From: Alistipes sp.
Lineage (GTDB): Bacteria > Bacteroidota > Bacteroidia > Bacteroidales > Rikenellaceae
NCBI GenBank assembly: GCA_017536555.1
Contig: JAFXHE010000012.1
Coordinates: 1-41,417 of the forward strand
Length of the DNA: 41,417 nucleotides
Direction of reading: 5' to 3'
The first letter of the stretch is position 1, and each line of letters starts with the position of its first letter. Position numbers and translations under genes: made by a program. A model generated the notes under the pieces. It was not told where the DNA came from and did no database searches. It was given only the letters and a program-made list of their open reading frames with translations. This document shows, piece after piece, positions 15,773 to 24,214 of this stretch.

Positions 15773-18505
15773 TTACTTTCTCTTCACCTCTACCTGCTCA
15801 TAACCCTCGATGATATCGCCAACCTTGATATCGTTGAACGACTCGATGTTAAGACCGCAGTCCTGACCTACGGTAACCTCCTTCACGTCATCCTTGAAAC
15901 GACGCAACGAGCCGAGCTTACCCGTATAGATTACGATACCATCACGGATGACACGTATGAGGGTGTTACGCTGCATCTTACCCTCACGCACGATACAGCC
16001 CGCAACAGTACCCACCTTCGAGATCTTGAAGGTCTCCATAACCTCGGTAGAGCATACAATCTCCTCCTTCATAACTGGCTCAAGCATACCCTCGATAGCA
16101 TCCTTAATCTCGTTGATAGCATCGTAGATGATTGAGTAGAGGCGGATATCAATCTGCTCCTTCTCGGCAGCCTTACGTGCCGCAGCCGAGGGACGTACCT
16201 GGAAACCAACGATAACGGCATTAGATGCTGCTGCAAGCAATACATCAGACTCCGAAATCTGACCCACAGCCGAGTGGATGACGTTAACCTGCACGCTCTC
16301 CTTCGAGAGTTTGATAAGCGAGCCTGTCATAGCCTCAACAGAGCCATCCACATCACCCTTAACGATGATGTTAAGCTCCTTGAACGAACCGATAGCGATA
16401 CGACGACCAATCTCGTCGAGTGTAACGTGCTTCTGCGTCATTATACCCTGCATACGCTGCAACTGCTCACGCTTATTGGCAATCTCACGTGCCGAGCGGT
16501 CATCCTCCATAACATTGAAGGTGTCACCCGCCTGCGGTGCGCCATTAAGACCAAGCACCTGAACAGGTGTCGAAGGCCCTGCCTCGGTAACCTTCTTACC
16601 ATTCTCATCGAACATCGCCTTAACACGACCTGTATATGTTCCCGACAGGAGGACATCGCCAACACGCAGTGTACCATTCTGCACAAGGATTGTAGCAACA
16701 TAGCCACGACCCTTATCCAACATCGACTCGATGACAGCACCCGTAGCCTTACGGTTGGGGTTTGCCTTGAGCTCGAGCATCTCTGCCTCAAGCAACACCT
16801 TCTCAAGCAGCTTGTCGAGGTTCATACCCTTCTTTGCCGACACCTCCTGACACTGGTACTTACCGCCCCAGTCCTCAACGAGGTAGTTCATCTGTGAGAG
16901 CTGCTCGCGGATATGGTCGGCATTAGCCTGCGGCTTATCCATCTTGTTGATAGCAAACACCATAGGCACGCCAGCCGCTGATGCGTGGTTGATAGCCTCA
17001 ACGGTCTGGGGCATCACGCTATCGTCGGCAGCGACGATGATAATAGCCACATCCGTCATCTTCGCACCACGCGCACGCATCGCTGTAAACGCCTCGTGAC
17101 CAGGGGTATCAAGGAAGGTTATCTTCTGTCCATTAAGCTCCACAGAGTATGCACCGATGTGCTGGGTGATACCTCCCGCCTCACCTGCGGTGACATTTGT
17201 CTTACGTATATTATCCAGAAGCGAGGTCTTACCGTGGTCTACGTGACCCATAACGGTCACCACAGGGGGACGCGCCATAAGTTCGTCGGCACTATCCTCC
17301 TCGCTCTCGATAGCCTCCTGTATCTCTACCGAGACAAACTCTACGGTGAAGCCAAACTCCTCGGCAACAACCACCAAAGCCTCGGCATCGAGACGCTGGT
17401 TGATAGAGACCATAAGACCGAGGTTCATACACGCCGAGATAACCTCCATAGGCGACACGTTCATCATTGTAGCCAGCTCGCTCACGGTAACAAACTCTGT
17501 CACCTTGAGTACGCTGCGCTCCATCTCCTCGCGCTCTATCTCCTCGTTCATACGCTCGCGTACCTCGTCGCGCTTCTCCTTACGATACTTTGCACTCTTT
17601 GTCTTTGTGCCCTTCGCAGTAAGACGTGCCAAAGTATCCTTAATCTGCTTCTGTACCTCCTCGTCAGATACCTCGGGACGTACCACAGGCTTGGGCTGCT
17701 GCTTCTTCTGCTTCTTATTGTGGTTAGGCTGGTTGTGCTGACCGCCCTGTGCGTGGCTCTGGTTGTTGTTCTTACCACCACCATTATTGCCCTTATCCTG
17801 CTTGCCGCCACCCTTGCCAGCCTTGTTTACATCTATCTTCTCCTTGTCGAGACGCTTACGCTTATGCTTGCCACCAGGTGTCATATTTGAGACATCCATA
17901 GTACCCAATATCTTGGGGCCACCAAGCTGCTCCACCTGCGGACGGAAGACGCTATCGCGCTTCGGCTCGTCGTGGCTCTCCGTCTGGGGCTTTGGCTCGC
18001 TCTTGGGCTGCACAGGCTTCGCCTCCTCACGCTTCGGCTCCTCCTTTTTAGGCTCCTCCTTTTTTGCCTCCTCCTTTTTAGGCTCCTCACGCTTGGGCGC
18101 AGGCTCAACGGGTGCCGCCTGTGGCTTGGGCTCCTCACGCCTCTTGCCGTCGAGGTCTATCTTACCCAAAATCTTGGGGCCACGCACCTCCTCCTTGACA
18201 TTTACAACGTTGCTCTTCACGACGACCTCCTCCTCGATGTCGTCACCCTTCTGTCCTGGGTCGTTGATGCTCACCGTTACCTGCTTCTGCTGAATACGCT
18301 CACGTATGGCGTTACGCTCATTGCCAGACTGACGGTTACCACCAAACTCCTTCTCAAGGGCTGCATATACCTCGGCTGTCACAGGTGACGAGGGCGAGCA
18401 GTCGCTCTGCAAGCCCTTGCGCTGGAGAAAATCAGCGAGAGTGTTGAAACCCACCTTAAACTCCTTGGCAACCTGTATAAGCCTTATCTTTTTGCTATTA
18501 TCCAT
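15773..18505 (-). CDS. infB: Translation initiation factor IF-2
   Basis: IF-2 is the GTPase that brings initiator tRNA to the ribosome. The 910-residue protein has an N-terminal IF2_N domain (about 1-55), a long Lys/Glu/Pro-rich and Gly/Asn/Gln-rich linker (about 100-275) in which GPKILG occurs twice (109-114, 196-201), a second IF2_N-like region (about 335-395), and the G domain: GHVDHGKT (420-427), DTPGH (466-470), NKMD (520-523). C-terminal domains follow to VEVKRK. It is the last gene of rimP-nusA-infB, 32 nt after the nusA stop, a conserved bacterial arrangement. A structured repeat follows its stop directly. Confidence 0.98.
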   Translation of the reverse strand: MDNSKKIRLIQVAKEFKVGFNTLADFLQRKGLQSDCSPSSPVTAEVYAALEKEFGGNRQSGNERNAIRERIQQKQVTVSINDPGQKGDDIEEEVVVKSNVVNVKEEVRGPKILGKIDLDGKRREEPKPQAAPVEPAPKREEPKKEEAKKEEPKKEEPKREEAKPVQPKSEPKPQTESHDEPKRDSVFRPQVEQLGGPKILGTMDVSNMTPGGKHKRKRLDKEKIDVNKAGKGGGKQDKGNNGGGKNNNQSHAQGGQHNQPNHNKKQKKQQPKPVVRPEVSDEEVQKQIKDTLARLTAKGTKTKSAKYRKEKRDEVRERMNEEIEREEMERSVLKVTEFVTVSELATMMNVSPMEVISACMNLGLMVSINQRLDAEALVVVAEEFGFTVEFVSVEIQEAIESEEDSADELMARPPVVTVMGHVDHGKTSLLDNIRKTNVTAGEAGGITQHIGAYSVELNGQKITFLDTPGHEAFTAMRARGAKMTDVAIIIVAADDSVMPQTVEAINHASAAGVPMVFAINKMDKPQANADHIREQLSQMNYLVEDWGGKYQCQEVSAKKGMNLDKLLEKVLLEAEMLELKANPNRKATGAVIESMLDKGRGYVATILVQNGTLRVGDVLLSGTYTGRVKAMFDENGKKVTEAGPSTPVQVLGLNGAPQAGDTFNVMEDDRSAREIANKREQLQRMQGIMTQKHVTLDEIGRRIAIGSFKELNIIVKGDVDGSVEAMTGSLIKLSKESVQVNVIHSAVGQISESDVLLAAASNAVIVGFQVRPSAAARKAAEKEQIDIRLYSIIYDAINEIKDAIEGMLEPVMKEEIVCSTEVMETFKISKVGTVAGCIVREGKMQRNTLIRVIRDGIVIYTGKLGSLRRFKDDVKEVTVGQDCGLNIESFNDIKVGDIIEGYEQVEVKRK

Positions 18506-18537
18506 CTAAATCTCCTTTCGTTGTTAATCGTTATACC

Positions 18538-19770
18538 CTACTCCTCGAACTCTGCCTTGAGAATCTCCACTACAGCCTCTGCCTGCTCAATCTCAAGGTC
18601 GGCACGCTGCGCTATCTCCTCTACAGACAACTCGAGAACACTCTTGGCGGTGTCGCAGCCCGCACCCTTGAGAGCCTCAATAATCCAGCCCTCAATCTCG
18701 TCTGCGAACTCTATGAGTGCAACATCCTCCTCCTCAATCTCACGATATACGTCGATATCGTAGCCTGTGAGCATCTTCGACAGGCGGATGTTCAAGCCAC
18801 CCTTACCGATAGCCAAAGATACCTCCTCGGGCTTGAGGTATACCGATGCTGTCTTACGCTCCTCGTCGATGACGATTGACGACACCTTTGCAGGGTTGAG
18901 TGAACGCTGAATCATCAGCGATGTGTTTGCAGTGTAGTTTACAACGTCGATATTCTCGTTACGCAACTCCTTGACGATGGTGTATATACGCGAGCCCTTC
19001 ATACCGACACAAGCACCTACGGGGTCTATACGCTCGTCGTATGACTCCACAGCAACCTTGGCGCGCTCACCAGGGATGCGGGCAATCTTCTTGATGGTGA
19101 TTAGACCATCATATATCTCGGGTACCTCCTGCTCGAAGAGACGCTCCAAGAACTGGTTGTCGGTACGCGAAAGGATGATACGGGGCTGGTTGTTGGTCAT
19201 CTCGACGCTCTTTACTATCGCCTTGATGGTGTCACCCTTGCGGTAGAAGTCATTGGGTATCTGCTCCGACTTGGGCAATGAGAGGTCGTTGTCCTCGTCG
19301 TCGCGCACCAATACCTCCTTCTTCCACACCTGATATACCTCGCCTGAGATAATCTCGCCAACCTTCTCCGAGTACTTCTCGAAGAGGGCCGCCTTCTCCA
19401 AATCGAGGATGCGTGATGCAAGGTTCTGGCGTAGCGACAACACAGCACGGCGACCAAACTTTGACATATCAATCTGGTCAACATACTCGTCACCAATCTC
19501 GTAGCTGGGGTCGATGCTCTTAACATCCGAGAGAGATATCTCGGTGTTCTCGTTTTCTACGGCATCATCCTCCACTACTACGCGGTTACGCCAAATCTCC
19601 AAATCGCCCTTCTCGGGGTTGATGATAACGTCGAAATTCTCGTCACTCTCAAACTGCTTCTGCAATGCGTGACGGAAGACATCCTCCAACACACCAATCA
19701 GAGTTGTGTTGTCGATGCTCTTAAGCTCCTTAAACTCAGCGAAGTTGCTGATAAGATTAATGTACTTCAT
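18538..19770 (-). CDS. nusA: Transcription termination/antitermination factor NusA
   Basis: NusA binds RNA polymerase and nascent RNA to control pausing, termination and antitermination. The 410-residue protein has the N-terminal polymerase-binding domain, an S1 domain, and two KH domains with recognisable GxxG loops (VGMKGSRI in the first, IGKGGLNI in the second), then an acidic C-terminal tail with a short helix-hairpin-helix-like stretch (AGCDTAKSVLELSVEEIAQRA). It lacks the longer repeats of E. coli NusA, which is normal for this phylum. It starts 353 nt after rimP, an unusually long spacer for this operon, filled with repeats. Confidence 0.97.
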   Translation of the reverse strand: MKYINLISNFAEFKELKSIDNTTLIGVLEDVFRHALQKQFESDENFDVIINPEKGDLEIWRNRVVVEDDAVENENTEISLSDVKSIDPSYEIGDEYVDQIDMSKFGRRAVLSLRQNLASRILDLEKAALFEKYSEKVGEIISGEVYQVWKKEVLVRDDEDNDLSLPKSEQIPNDFYRKGDTIKAIVKSVEMTNNQPRIILSRTDNQFLERLFEQEVPEIYDGLITIKKIARIPGERAKVAVESYDERIDPVGACVGMKGSRIYTIVKELRNENIDVVNYTANTSLMIQRSLNPAKVSSIVIDEERKTASVYLKPEEVSLAIGKGGLNIRLSKMLTGYDIDVYREIEEEDVALIEFADEIEGWIIEALKGAGCDTAKSVLELSVEEIAQRADLEIEQAEAVVEILKAEFEE

Positions 19771-19813
19771 CTCTGTATATTTTTATTTTGTTTTTGTTTT
19801 TCAGTTTTTATAT

Positions 19814-19935
19814 GCGTACTGCCCATTGACGGCATATTTTGTTAGCGGCAGCAGATAGCCCTTTATCGCAACCCTAATTTTCGTTAGAAAGGGTTAGATG
19901 CAACGCTCGGCAAAATTGACGGCGATGGGCTGTAC
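19814..19935 (-). repeat. Structured repeat, copy A, in the rimP-nusA spacer
   Basis: The 87-nt segment 19814-19900 is duplicated at 19940-20025. Copy A folds back with its right side: GTAC-t-GCCCAT near 19816-19826 with ATGGGC-t-GTAC at 19925-19935, then ATTTTG with CAAAAT, GCG with CGC, and AGCCCTTT with AAAGGGTT closest to the loop. It lies within the region that must be transcribed to connect rimP with nusA. No open reading frame of note is present. Confidence 0.7.
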
Positions 19936-19939
19936 ATAG

Positions 19940-20025
19940 GCGTACTGCCCATTGACGGCATATTTTGTTAGCGGCAGCAGATAGCCCTTTATCGCACCCT
20001 AATTTTCGTTAGAAAGGGTTAGATG
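19940..20025 (-). repeat. Structured repeat, copy B, in the rimP-nusA spacer
   Basis: This is an 86-nt direct copy of 19814-19900, identical except for one missing base (gcaccc instead of gcaaccc). Its right-hand partner arm is replaced by element 1 (20013-20113), which begins inside this copy and shares the GCAGATAGCCCTTTATC end sequence. The arrangement suggests tandem insertion or recombination among related elements. Confidence 0.8.
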
Positions 20026-20113
20026 TGGGGGCTGGTCGCAGGCGTTGAAAGCGGAGCATACCTGACGTATGTGAGCATTTCAACGACAAGCCAGACGCCG
20101 CAGATAGCCCTTT
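20013..20113 (-). ncRNA. Structured intergenic element 1 (downstream of rimP)
   Basis: Outer arms AAAGGGTTA (20013-20021) and TAGCCCTTT (20105-20113) enclose CGTTGAAA (20043-20050) with TTTCAACG (20078-20085), internal-loop strands GCGGAG (20051-20056) and TGAGCA (20072-20077), and a small hairpin CATAC-CTGAC-GTATG (20057-20071). It starts about 10 nt after the rimP stop. The core is shared with 15638-15763 and 30629-30746 although the stems differ in sequence. Function is unknown. Confidence 0.55.
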
Positions 20114-20123
20114 ATCACGAAAA

Positions 20124-20591
20124 TTACTTGAAGTCGAGATACTCTTTAGTATACTTTATCTCCTCCCAACGATACTCCTTCGTGACCTGCACCACCTGCT
20201 TACGCTTCTTACCCTCTACGCTCTGCTTCTCCTCGTAGGAGATGACAATGCCATCGTCTGACACGGAGTCCAACTTTGCCAAAATCTTGACACCATCCTT
20301 GAGCAACACCTCTACTGACTGACCTAAAATCTTACGATACTGTCGCAACTGCTTCAGCTCGGAGCCTATGCCTGCCGATGCCACCATCAGCGCGAAGTCC
20401 TCAACTTCACGATCCAGCTCGCTCTCGATAGCGCGATTTAGTGCTGCGCAATCTTCGAGTTTTACAGCGGTGTCGCTATCAATAAGCAGCTCAATCTCGC
20501 CCATAGGCGTAATCTTGCAGTCGACAACGAACATATCGCTACTTTCGAGGTGTCGCTCGGCAATCTCTATAACTCTTTTAGCATCAATCAT
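20124..20591 (-). CDS. rimP: Ribosome maturation factor RimP
   Basis: RimP assists assembly of the 30S ribosomal subunit. The 155-residue length and the sequence (VVDCKITPMGEIELLIDSDTAVKLEDCAALNRAIESELDR, then FALMVASAGIGSELKQLRQYRKILGQ) match the family: an N-terminal alpha/beta domain and a C-terminal SH3-like domain. It is first in the conserved rimP-nusA-infB order, which confirms the call. The transcript has a leader of about 90 nt containing a strong hairpin. Confidence 0.96.
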   Translation of the reverse strand: MIDAKRVIEIAERHLESSDMFVVDCKITPMGEIELLIDSDTAVKLEDCAALNRAIESELDREVEDFALMVASAGIGSELKQLRQYRKILGQSVEVLLKDGVKILAKLDSVSDDGIVISYEEKQSVEGKKRKQVVQVTKEYRWEEIKYTKEYLDFK

Positions 20592-20646
20592 ATACGGCTT
20601 GTAATTTATAATATTTTCAATAAATCTTTTGCTACAAAGTACGAAA

Positions 20647-20669
20647 TAAGGGGACTCTCCGTCCCCTTA
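20647..20669 (-). promoter_or_regulatory. Hairpin in the rimP leader
   Basis: A perfect 9-bp stem, TAAGGGGAC (20647-20655) with GTCCCCTTA (20661-20669), around a 5-nt loop, between the promoter box and the rimP ATG. It is followed on the minus strand by TTTCG and could attenuate the rimP-nusA-infB transcript. NusA autoregulates its operon in other bacteria, but the use of this hairpin is speculation. Confidence 0.55.
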
Positions 20670-20688
20670 CTTTCGCTCAATAACGCCA

Positions 20689-20696
20689 CAAAGGTA
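20689..20696 (-). promoter_or_regulatory. -7 promoter box of rimP-nusA-infB
   Basis: TACCTTTG on the minus strand matches TAnnTTTG, about 98 nt before the rimP ATG. The -33 region has only a weak TTGG near 20716-20719. Confidence 0.65.
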
Positions 20697-20790
20697 TAAA
20701 TTATTTTTGGATTACCAATATATATAAGGTATTTTTTTAGTGCAACAGAGGTATTTTAGGGTCGGTGGTGATCTTGGGGGGGGTGGATAG

Positions 20791-20927
20791 GGAGGTTAGG
20801 GAAATTAGGGAAATTAGGGAAGTTAGGGAAGTTAAGACTTTCCTTAAACTCCCTAAACTCCTTAAACTCCTTAAACTCCCTAAACTCCTTAACTCCTTAA
20901 ACTCCTTAAACTCCTTAAACTCCCTAT
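20791..20927. repeat. 9-bp-period minisatellite in two opposite orientations
   Basis: About five units of the type RRTTAGGGA (from 20791 to about 20835) are followed by about ten units of the type YTAAACTCC (20843-20927). The second unit is close to the reverse complement of the first, so the tract is a large imperfect inverted repeat with one G-rich and one C-rich arm. It lies between the divergent rimP and panB genes. Because 9 is a multiple of 3, open frames run through it on both strands, but they are pure repeat. Confidence 0.88.
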
Positions 20928-20990
20928 TCCGCCAGATTAAATTCAGCGCAGAGGGCAGAGGGTTATATGGCAAGCAAAAAATAGAGGGGT

Positions 20991-21023
20991 ATTGTTGTAT
21001 TATACGAAAAATTGCTATCTTTG
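20991..21023 (+). promoter_or_regulatory. Promoter of panB
   Basis: TATCTTTG (21016-21023) matches the -7 consensus 24 nt before the panB ATG. The -33 position carries ATTG (20991-20994) rather than TTTG, spaced 21 nt. Confidence 0.7.
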
Positions 21024-21047
21024 TATAATAAACCAAACGCAAAGACT

Positions 21048-21863
21048 ATGTCAGTAGAAAGCAATGTAAGGGCGGTGACGACACTACGACTTACAGAGAT
21101 GAAGCAGCGTGGCGAGAAGATTGCTATGCTCACCTCGTATGATTACTCTATGGCGAAGATTGTGGATCAGGCGGGTGTCGACGTGATACTCGTCGGCGAC
21201 TCTGCAGCCAATGTTATGGCGGGCTACGAGACCACACTCCCCATAACCCTCGATATGATGATTTACCACGCGAGATCGGTGGTACGCGCCGTGAAGCGTG
21301 CCTTGGTCGTTGTAGACCTGCCATTTGGCACATATCAGGGTAACTCAAAGGTGGCTCTCGACTCGGCAGTACGCATTATGAAGGAGACCGAGGCAGATGC
21401 CGTAAAGTTAGAGGGCGGCGAAGAGGTTTTGGAGTCGATAAACCGCATTTTATCGGCGGGCATCCCCGTAATGGGACACCTCGGACTAACGCCACAGTCG
21501 ATACACAAGTTTGGCACGTACAACGTGCGCGCAAAGGATGAGGCAGAGGCGACCAAGCTGCTGCACGATGCCCACCTATTAGAGGAGGCTGGATGCTTTG
21601 CCATAGTCATAGAGAAGGTGCCCGCGACACTCGGCAAGCGCGTATCGGAGGAGCTACACATACCCATCATAGGCATTGGTGCTGGTGGCTCAACAGACGG
21701 TCAGGTGCTTGTGGCACACGATATGTTGGGTATAACACAGGCATTCTCGCCGCGCTTCCTGCGTCGCTATGCCGACCTCGGCACAGAGATATCAGAGGCT
21801 GTAGGACACTATGTAGACGATGTCAAGAGCCGCGACTTCCCCAACGAGAAGGAGCAATATTAA
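21048..21863 (+). CDS. panB: 3-methyl-2-oxobutanoate hydroxymethyltransferase (ketopantoate hydroxymethyltransferase)
   Basis: PanB makes ketopantoate from 2-oxoisovalerate and methylene-tetrahydrofolate, the first committed step of pantothenate and CoA synthesis. I choose the ATG at 21048 (271 aa); the longer frame begins with a TTG inside the promoter. Motifs: LTSYDYSMA (28-36), VGDSAANV (49-56) with metal-binding D51, [10 protein letters not shown] with D90, K120 in AVKLEGG, and the catalytic glutamate E189 in [11 protein letters not shown]. The length is typical. It is followed by its own terminator; no panC or panD is in the window. Confidence 0.96.
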   Translation: MSVESNVRAVTTLRLTEMKQRGEKIAMLTSYDYSMAKIVDQAGVDVILVGDSAANVMAGYETTLPITLDMMIYHARSVVRAVKRALVVVDLPFGTYQGNSKVALDSAVRIMKETEADAVKLEGGEEVLESINRILSAGIPVMGHLGLTPQSIHKFGTYNVRAKDEAEATKLLHDAHLLEEAGCFAIVIEKVPATLGKRVSEELHIPIIGIGAGGSTDGQVLVAHDMLGITQAFSPRFLRRYADLGTEISEAVGHYVDDVKSRDFPNEKEQY

Positions 21864-21900
21864 CAGCCACAGAGCATAGTAATAACGACGGCATACAACA

Positions 21901-21945
21901 AGCAGGGGTGCGTCTAACAAGCGGTTAGCACACCCCCGCTTTATA
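21901..21945 (+). terminator. Terminator of panB
   Basis: A long stem with a few mismatches, AGCAGGGGTGCGTCTAAC (21901-21918) with GTTAGCACACCCCCGCT (21924-21940), around a 5-nt loop, followed by TTATA. It lies 37 nt after the panB stop. Confidence 0.75.
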
Positions 21946-21977
21946 GAGGGCTCACAACAACATATATCATCAGCGAT

Positions 21978-22430
21978 ATGACGACACTCACTCAACTCTC
22001 CGCAACACTTCGCCACGCCGTGGAGCTACGACGCAACAAGGGTGTGTCGTGCGTAATCATTAGTGGCGGTGATGTTTTGTGCTTTGAGCGTCGCGGCATA
22101 GCCGACCTGCACATATTGCTACACACGCATCCCGAGATATTGCACAGCTGCGTCATCGCCGACAAGGTTGTGGGCAAGGGTGCTGCCGCGCTAATGGTTG
22201 CAGGCGGCGTAGCAGAGGTATTTAGCGAAGTTATGAGCCGTCCCGCCGCCGAGCTCCTGGAGGAACACAACATCAAATATGGGTGCGACACGCTTGTCGA
22301 CAACATCATAAACCGCACGCAGACAGGGCTATGTCCCGTTGAGAGCATCTGTTGCGAGCTACACACAATAGGCGAGATGGTAGAGTCCATCGACAGCTTT
22401 GTGGCAAAGCCGCACGACAATAATAATTAA
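21978..22430 (+). CDS. DUF1893-family protein
   Basis: The 150-residue protein matches the DUF1893 family: SCVIISGGDVLCFERRGIADL, then CVIADKVVGKGAAALMVAGGVAEVFSEVMS, then YGCDTLVDNIINRTQTGLCPVE. Members have a cytidine-deaminase-like fold in a solved homologue, but no reaction is established. Several cysteines (C25, C31, C104, C120, C126, C127) are present, including the conserved GLCPVE. It starts a probable operon with an ECF S-component (21 nt spacing) and an aldo/keto reductase (6 nt spacing). The neighbours suggest a vitamin- or cofactor-linked role, as inference only. Confidence 0.85.
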   Translation: MTTLTQLSATLRHAVELRRNKGVSCVIISGGDVLCFERRGIADLHILLHTHPEILHSCVIADKVVGKGAAALMVAGGVAEVFSEVMSRPAAELLEEHNIKYGCDTLVDNIINRTQTGLCPVESICCELHTIGEMVESIDSFVAKPHDNNN

Positions 22431-22451
22431 CGTAACTAACACACTGATAAT

Positions 22452-22964
22452 ATGAGTAATAGGACACTACAACTACACAGCTTATCGCTACAAGAGGGTC
22501 GCACATACCTCTTTGCCACGCTCTTTATTGCGGGTAACATCATCCTTCCGCAGCTCTGCCACCTGATACCAGAGGGTGGACTACGCCTGCTGCCCATATA
22601 CCTATTCACGCTTATCGGCGCGTACAAGTATGGTGCAAACGTGGGTATGCTAACAGCTGTGGCATCGCCCGTAATCAACTCGCTACTCTTCGGAATGCCC
22701 GCAGCGGCAATGCTGCCCATCATCGTAATAAAGTCGATACTGCTCGCACTCGCAGCAGCCTATGCCGCACAGACGACACGTCGCGCAACGCTCCTTACGC
22801 TGGTGGCTGTGGTAGCCTTCTATCAAGGCGTAGGCGCACTTATAGAGTGGGCAGCAACAGGCTCATTTGCAGCAGCCACGCAGGATATTGTGCTGGGCAT
22901 ACCTGGCATCGCCATACAGATATTTGGCGGCTGGTTTATCATAAACAACATCCTCAAAAGGTAA
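22452..22964 (+). CDS. ECF transporter S-component-like membrane protein
   Basis: This 170-residue protein with about five to six membrane segments resembles the substrate-binding S-components of energy-coupling factor vitamin transporters. The pattern GAYKYGANVGMLTAVASPVINSLLFGMPAAAMLP and the C-terminal GIPGIAIQIFGGWFII fit that family. S-components need an ATPase pair and a T-component, none of which is in the window, so it would use a shared module elsewhere or work alone. The substrate is unknown; panB upstream has its own terminator, so pantothenate should not be assumed. Confidence 0.72.
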   Translation: MSNRTLQLHSLSLQEGRTYLFATLFIAGNIILPQLCHLIPEGGLRLLPIYLFTLIGAYKYGANVGMLTAVASPVINSLLFGMPAAAMLPIIVIKSILLALAAAYAAQTTRRATLLTLVAVVAFYQGVGALIEWAATGSFAAATQDIVLGIPGIAIQIFGGWFIINNILKR

Positions 22965-22970
22965 GCAACT

Positions 22971-24098
22971 ATGTTTGGCACAAAGAGATTAGGTTTTGGA
23001 TGTATGCGTCTACCCATCACCGAGCCAGGAGAGTTCAAGAAGGTGGACATAGCACAAGTGGAGCGTATGGTTGATGAGTTTATCGCGCGCGGCTTCACAT
23101 ATTTCGACACGGCGTATATGTACCACGACTTTGAGAGTGAGCGCATTATGCGCGAGACCCTCGTAAAGCGTCATCCGCGCAACAGCTACACGCTCACAAC
23201 AAAGCTGCCTGTGATGATGCTTAAGACCGAGGAGGATCAGGAGCGCGTATTCAACGAACAACTTGAGAAGTGCGGCGTAGACTTCTTCGACTTCTACCTG
23301 CTGCATAGCATAAACCTCAAGACATACTCGCGTGCAAAGCGTCTCGACAGCTTCGGCTTTGTGCAGAAAAAGCGCGACGAGGGTAAGATACGCCATATAG
23401 GTATGTCGTTTCACGACACCGCCGACCTGCTTGATGAGATACTCACCGAGCATCCCGAGCTGGAGTTCGTGCAGTTGCAGATAAACTACCTCGACTGGGA
23501 GAACGACAGCATACAGTCGCGCAAGTGCTATGAGGTGGCACGCAAGCACAACAAGCCGATACTCGTAATGGAGCCCGTAAAGGGTGGCACACTTGCACGT
23601 GTCCCCGAAGAGGTGGAGAGGCTGTTCAAAGCCGAAAGAGCCGATATGTCTATCGCCTCGTGGGCTATACGCTACGTGGCGAGCCTCGATGGTGTGGAAG
23701 TGGTGCTCAGTGGAATGTCCGATATGTCACAACTTGAGGACAACACCTCGTATATGCGCGAGTTTCAACCCCTTAACAGCACCGAGAGTGCTATTATCGA
23801 CAAGGCGGTAGAGATCATCAACGCCTCGATACCCATTCAGTGTACAGCGTGCAGATACTGTGTTGACGGCTGTCCGAAGCATATCGCCATACCAGAGTAC
23901 TTCAACCTGTATAACGCCAATAAGCAGTCGCTGAACCACCTCTTCTCGACGCAGGAGTTCTACTATGACACATATACAACACGCCACGGGCGCGCTGGCG
24001 ACTGCATAGCGTGTCGCAAGTGTGAGCAGGTGTGCCCGCAACATCTGCCAATAGTGGAGCATCTAAAGCGTGTGAGCGAGATGTTCGATAAGAGATAG
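22971..24098 (+). CDS. Aldo/keto reductase with C-terminal ferredoxin domain
   Basis: An NAD(P)H-dependent oxidoreductase domain (about 1-280) is fused to two [4Fe-4S] cluster motifs. The aldo/keto reductase catalytic set is visible: D46 and Y51 in YFDTAYMYH, K78 in TTKLP, H112 in YLLHS. Cluster motifs CxxCxxCxxxCP are at about 291-302 (CTACRYCVDGCP) and 345-356 (CIACRKCEQVCP). At 375 residues it fits the ferredoxin-containing subfamily common in anaerobes. It begins 6 nt after the S-component gene and ends the operon at a terminator. The substrate is unknown. Confidence 0.93.
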   Translation: MFGTKRLGFGCMRLPITEPGEFKKVDIAQVERMVDEFIARGFTYFDTAYMYHDFESERIMRETLVKRHPRNSYTLTTKLPVMMLKTEEDQERVFNEQLEKCGVDFFDFYLLHSINLKTYSRAKRLDSFGFVQKKRDEGKIRHIGMSFHDTADLLDEILTEHPELEFVQLQINYLDWENDSIQSRKCYEVARKHNKPILVMEPVKGGTLARVPEEVERLFKAERADMSIASWAIRYVASLDGVEVVLSGMSDMSQLEDNTSYMREFQPLNSTESAIIDKAVEIINASIPIQCTACRYCVDGCPKHIAIPEYFNLYNANKQSLNHLFSTQEFYYDTYTTRHGRAGDCIACRKCEQVCPQHLPIVEHLKRVSEMFDKR

Positions 24099-24116
24099 CC
24101 GCATCAGGCACAAATA

Positions 24117-24160
24117 GAGAGGGGATGACTTCAAAGTGATAGTCATCCCCATCTCGTTTA
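24117..24160. terminator. Bidirectional terminator between the aldo/keto reductase and clpB genes
   Basis: GAGAGGGGATGACT (24117-24130) pairs with AGTCATCCCC-a-TCTC (24141-24155), with one bulged base, around a 10-nt loop. It lies between convergent genes. The T-tract is weak (CGTTTA), so efficiency is uncertain. Confidence 0.75.
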
Positions 24161-24214
24161 TGGGTCGCAATAAGTGGTAGGGTTTGGAAGCGACGATACT
24201 TAATTATGAGGTAC

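Noticed and set aside
16985-17890. A 301-codon plus-strand open frame antisense to infB
   Set aside because: The sequence is Leu/His/Thr-rich shadow coding of a GC-biased gene with no recognisable domain; infB is certain on the other strand.
20791-20927. CRISPR array
   Set aside because: The unit is only 9 bp with no spacers, and no cas genes are present anywhere in the window.
20737-21042. Open frames on both strands through the rimP-panB spacer (repeats of KEF and SLR on minus, LNS and KLL on plus)
   Set aside because: They exist only because the repeat unit is 9 bp, a multiple of three. There is no start context and no non-repeat domain, and the plus frame starts at a GTG within low-complexity DNA.
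21048-22964. Reading the ECF S-component as a pantothenate transporter because panB is upstream
   Set aside because: A strong terminator separates panB from the DUF1893/S-component operon, and the sequence does not show the substrate.
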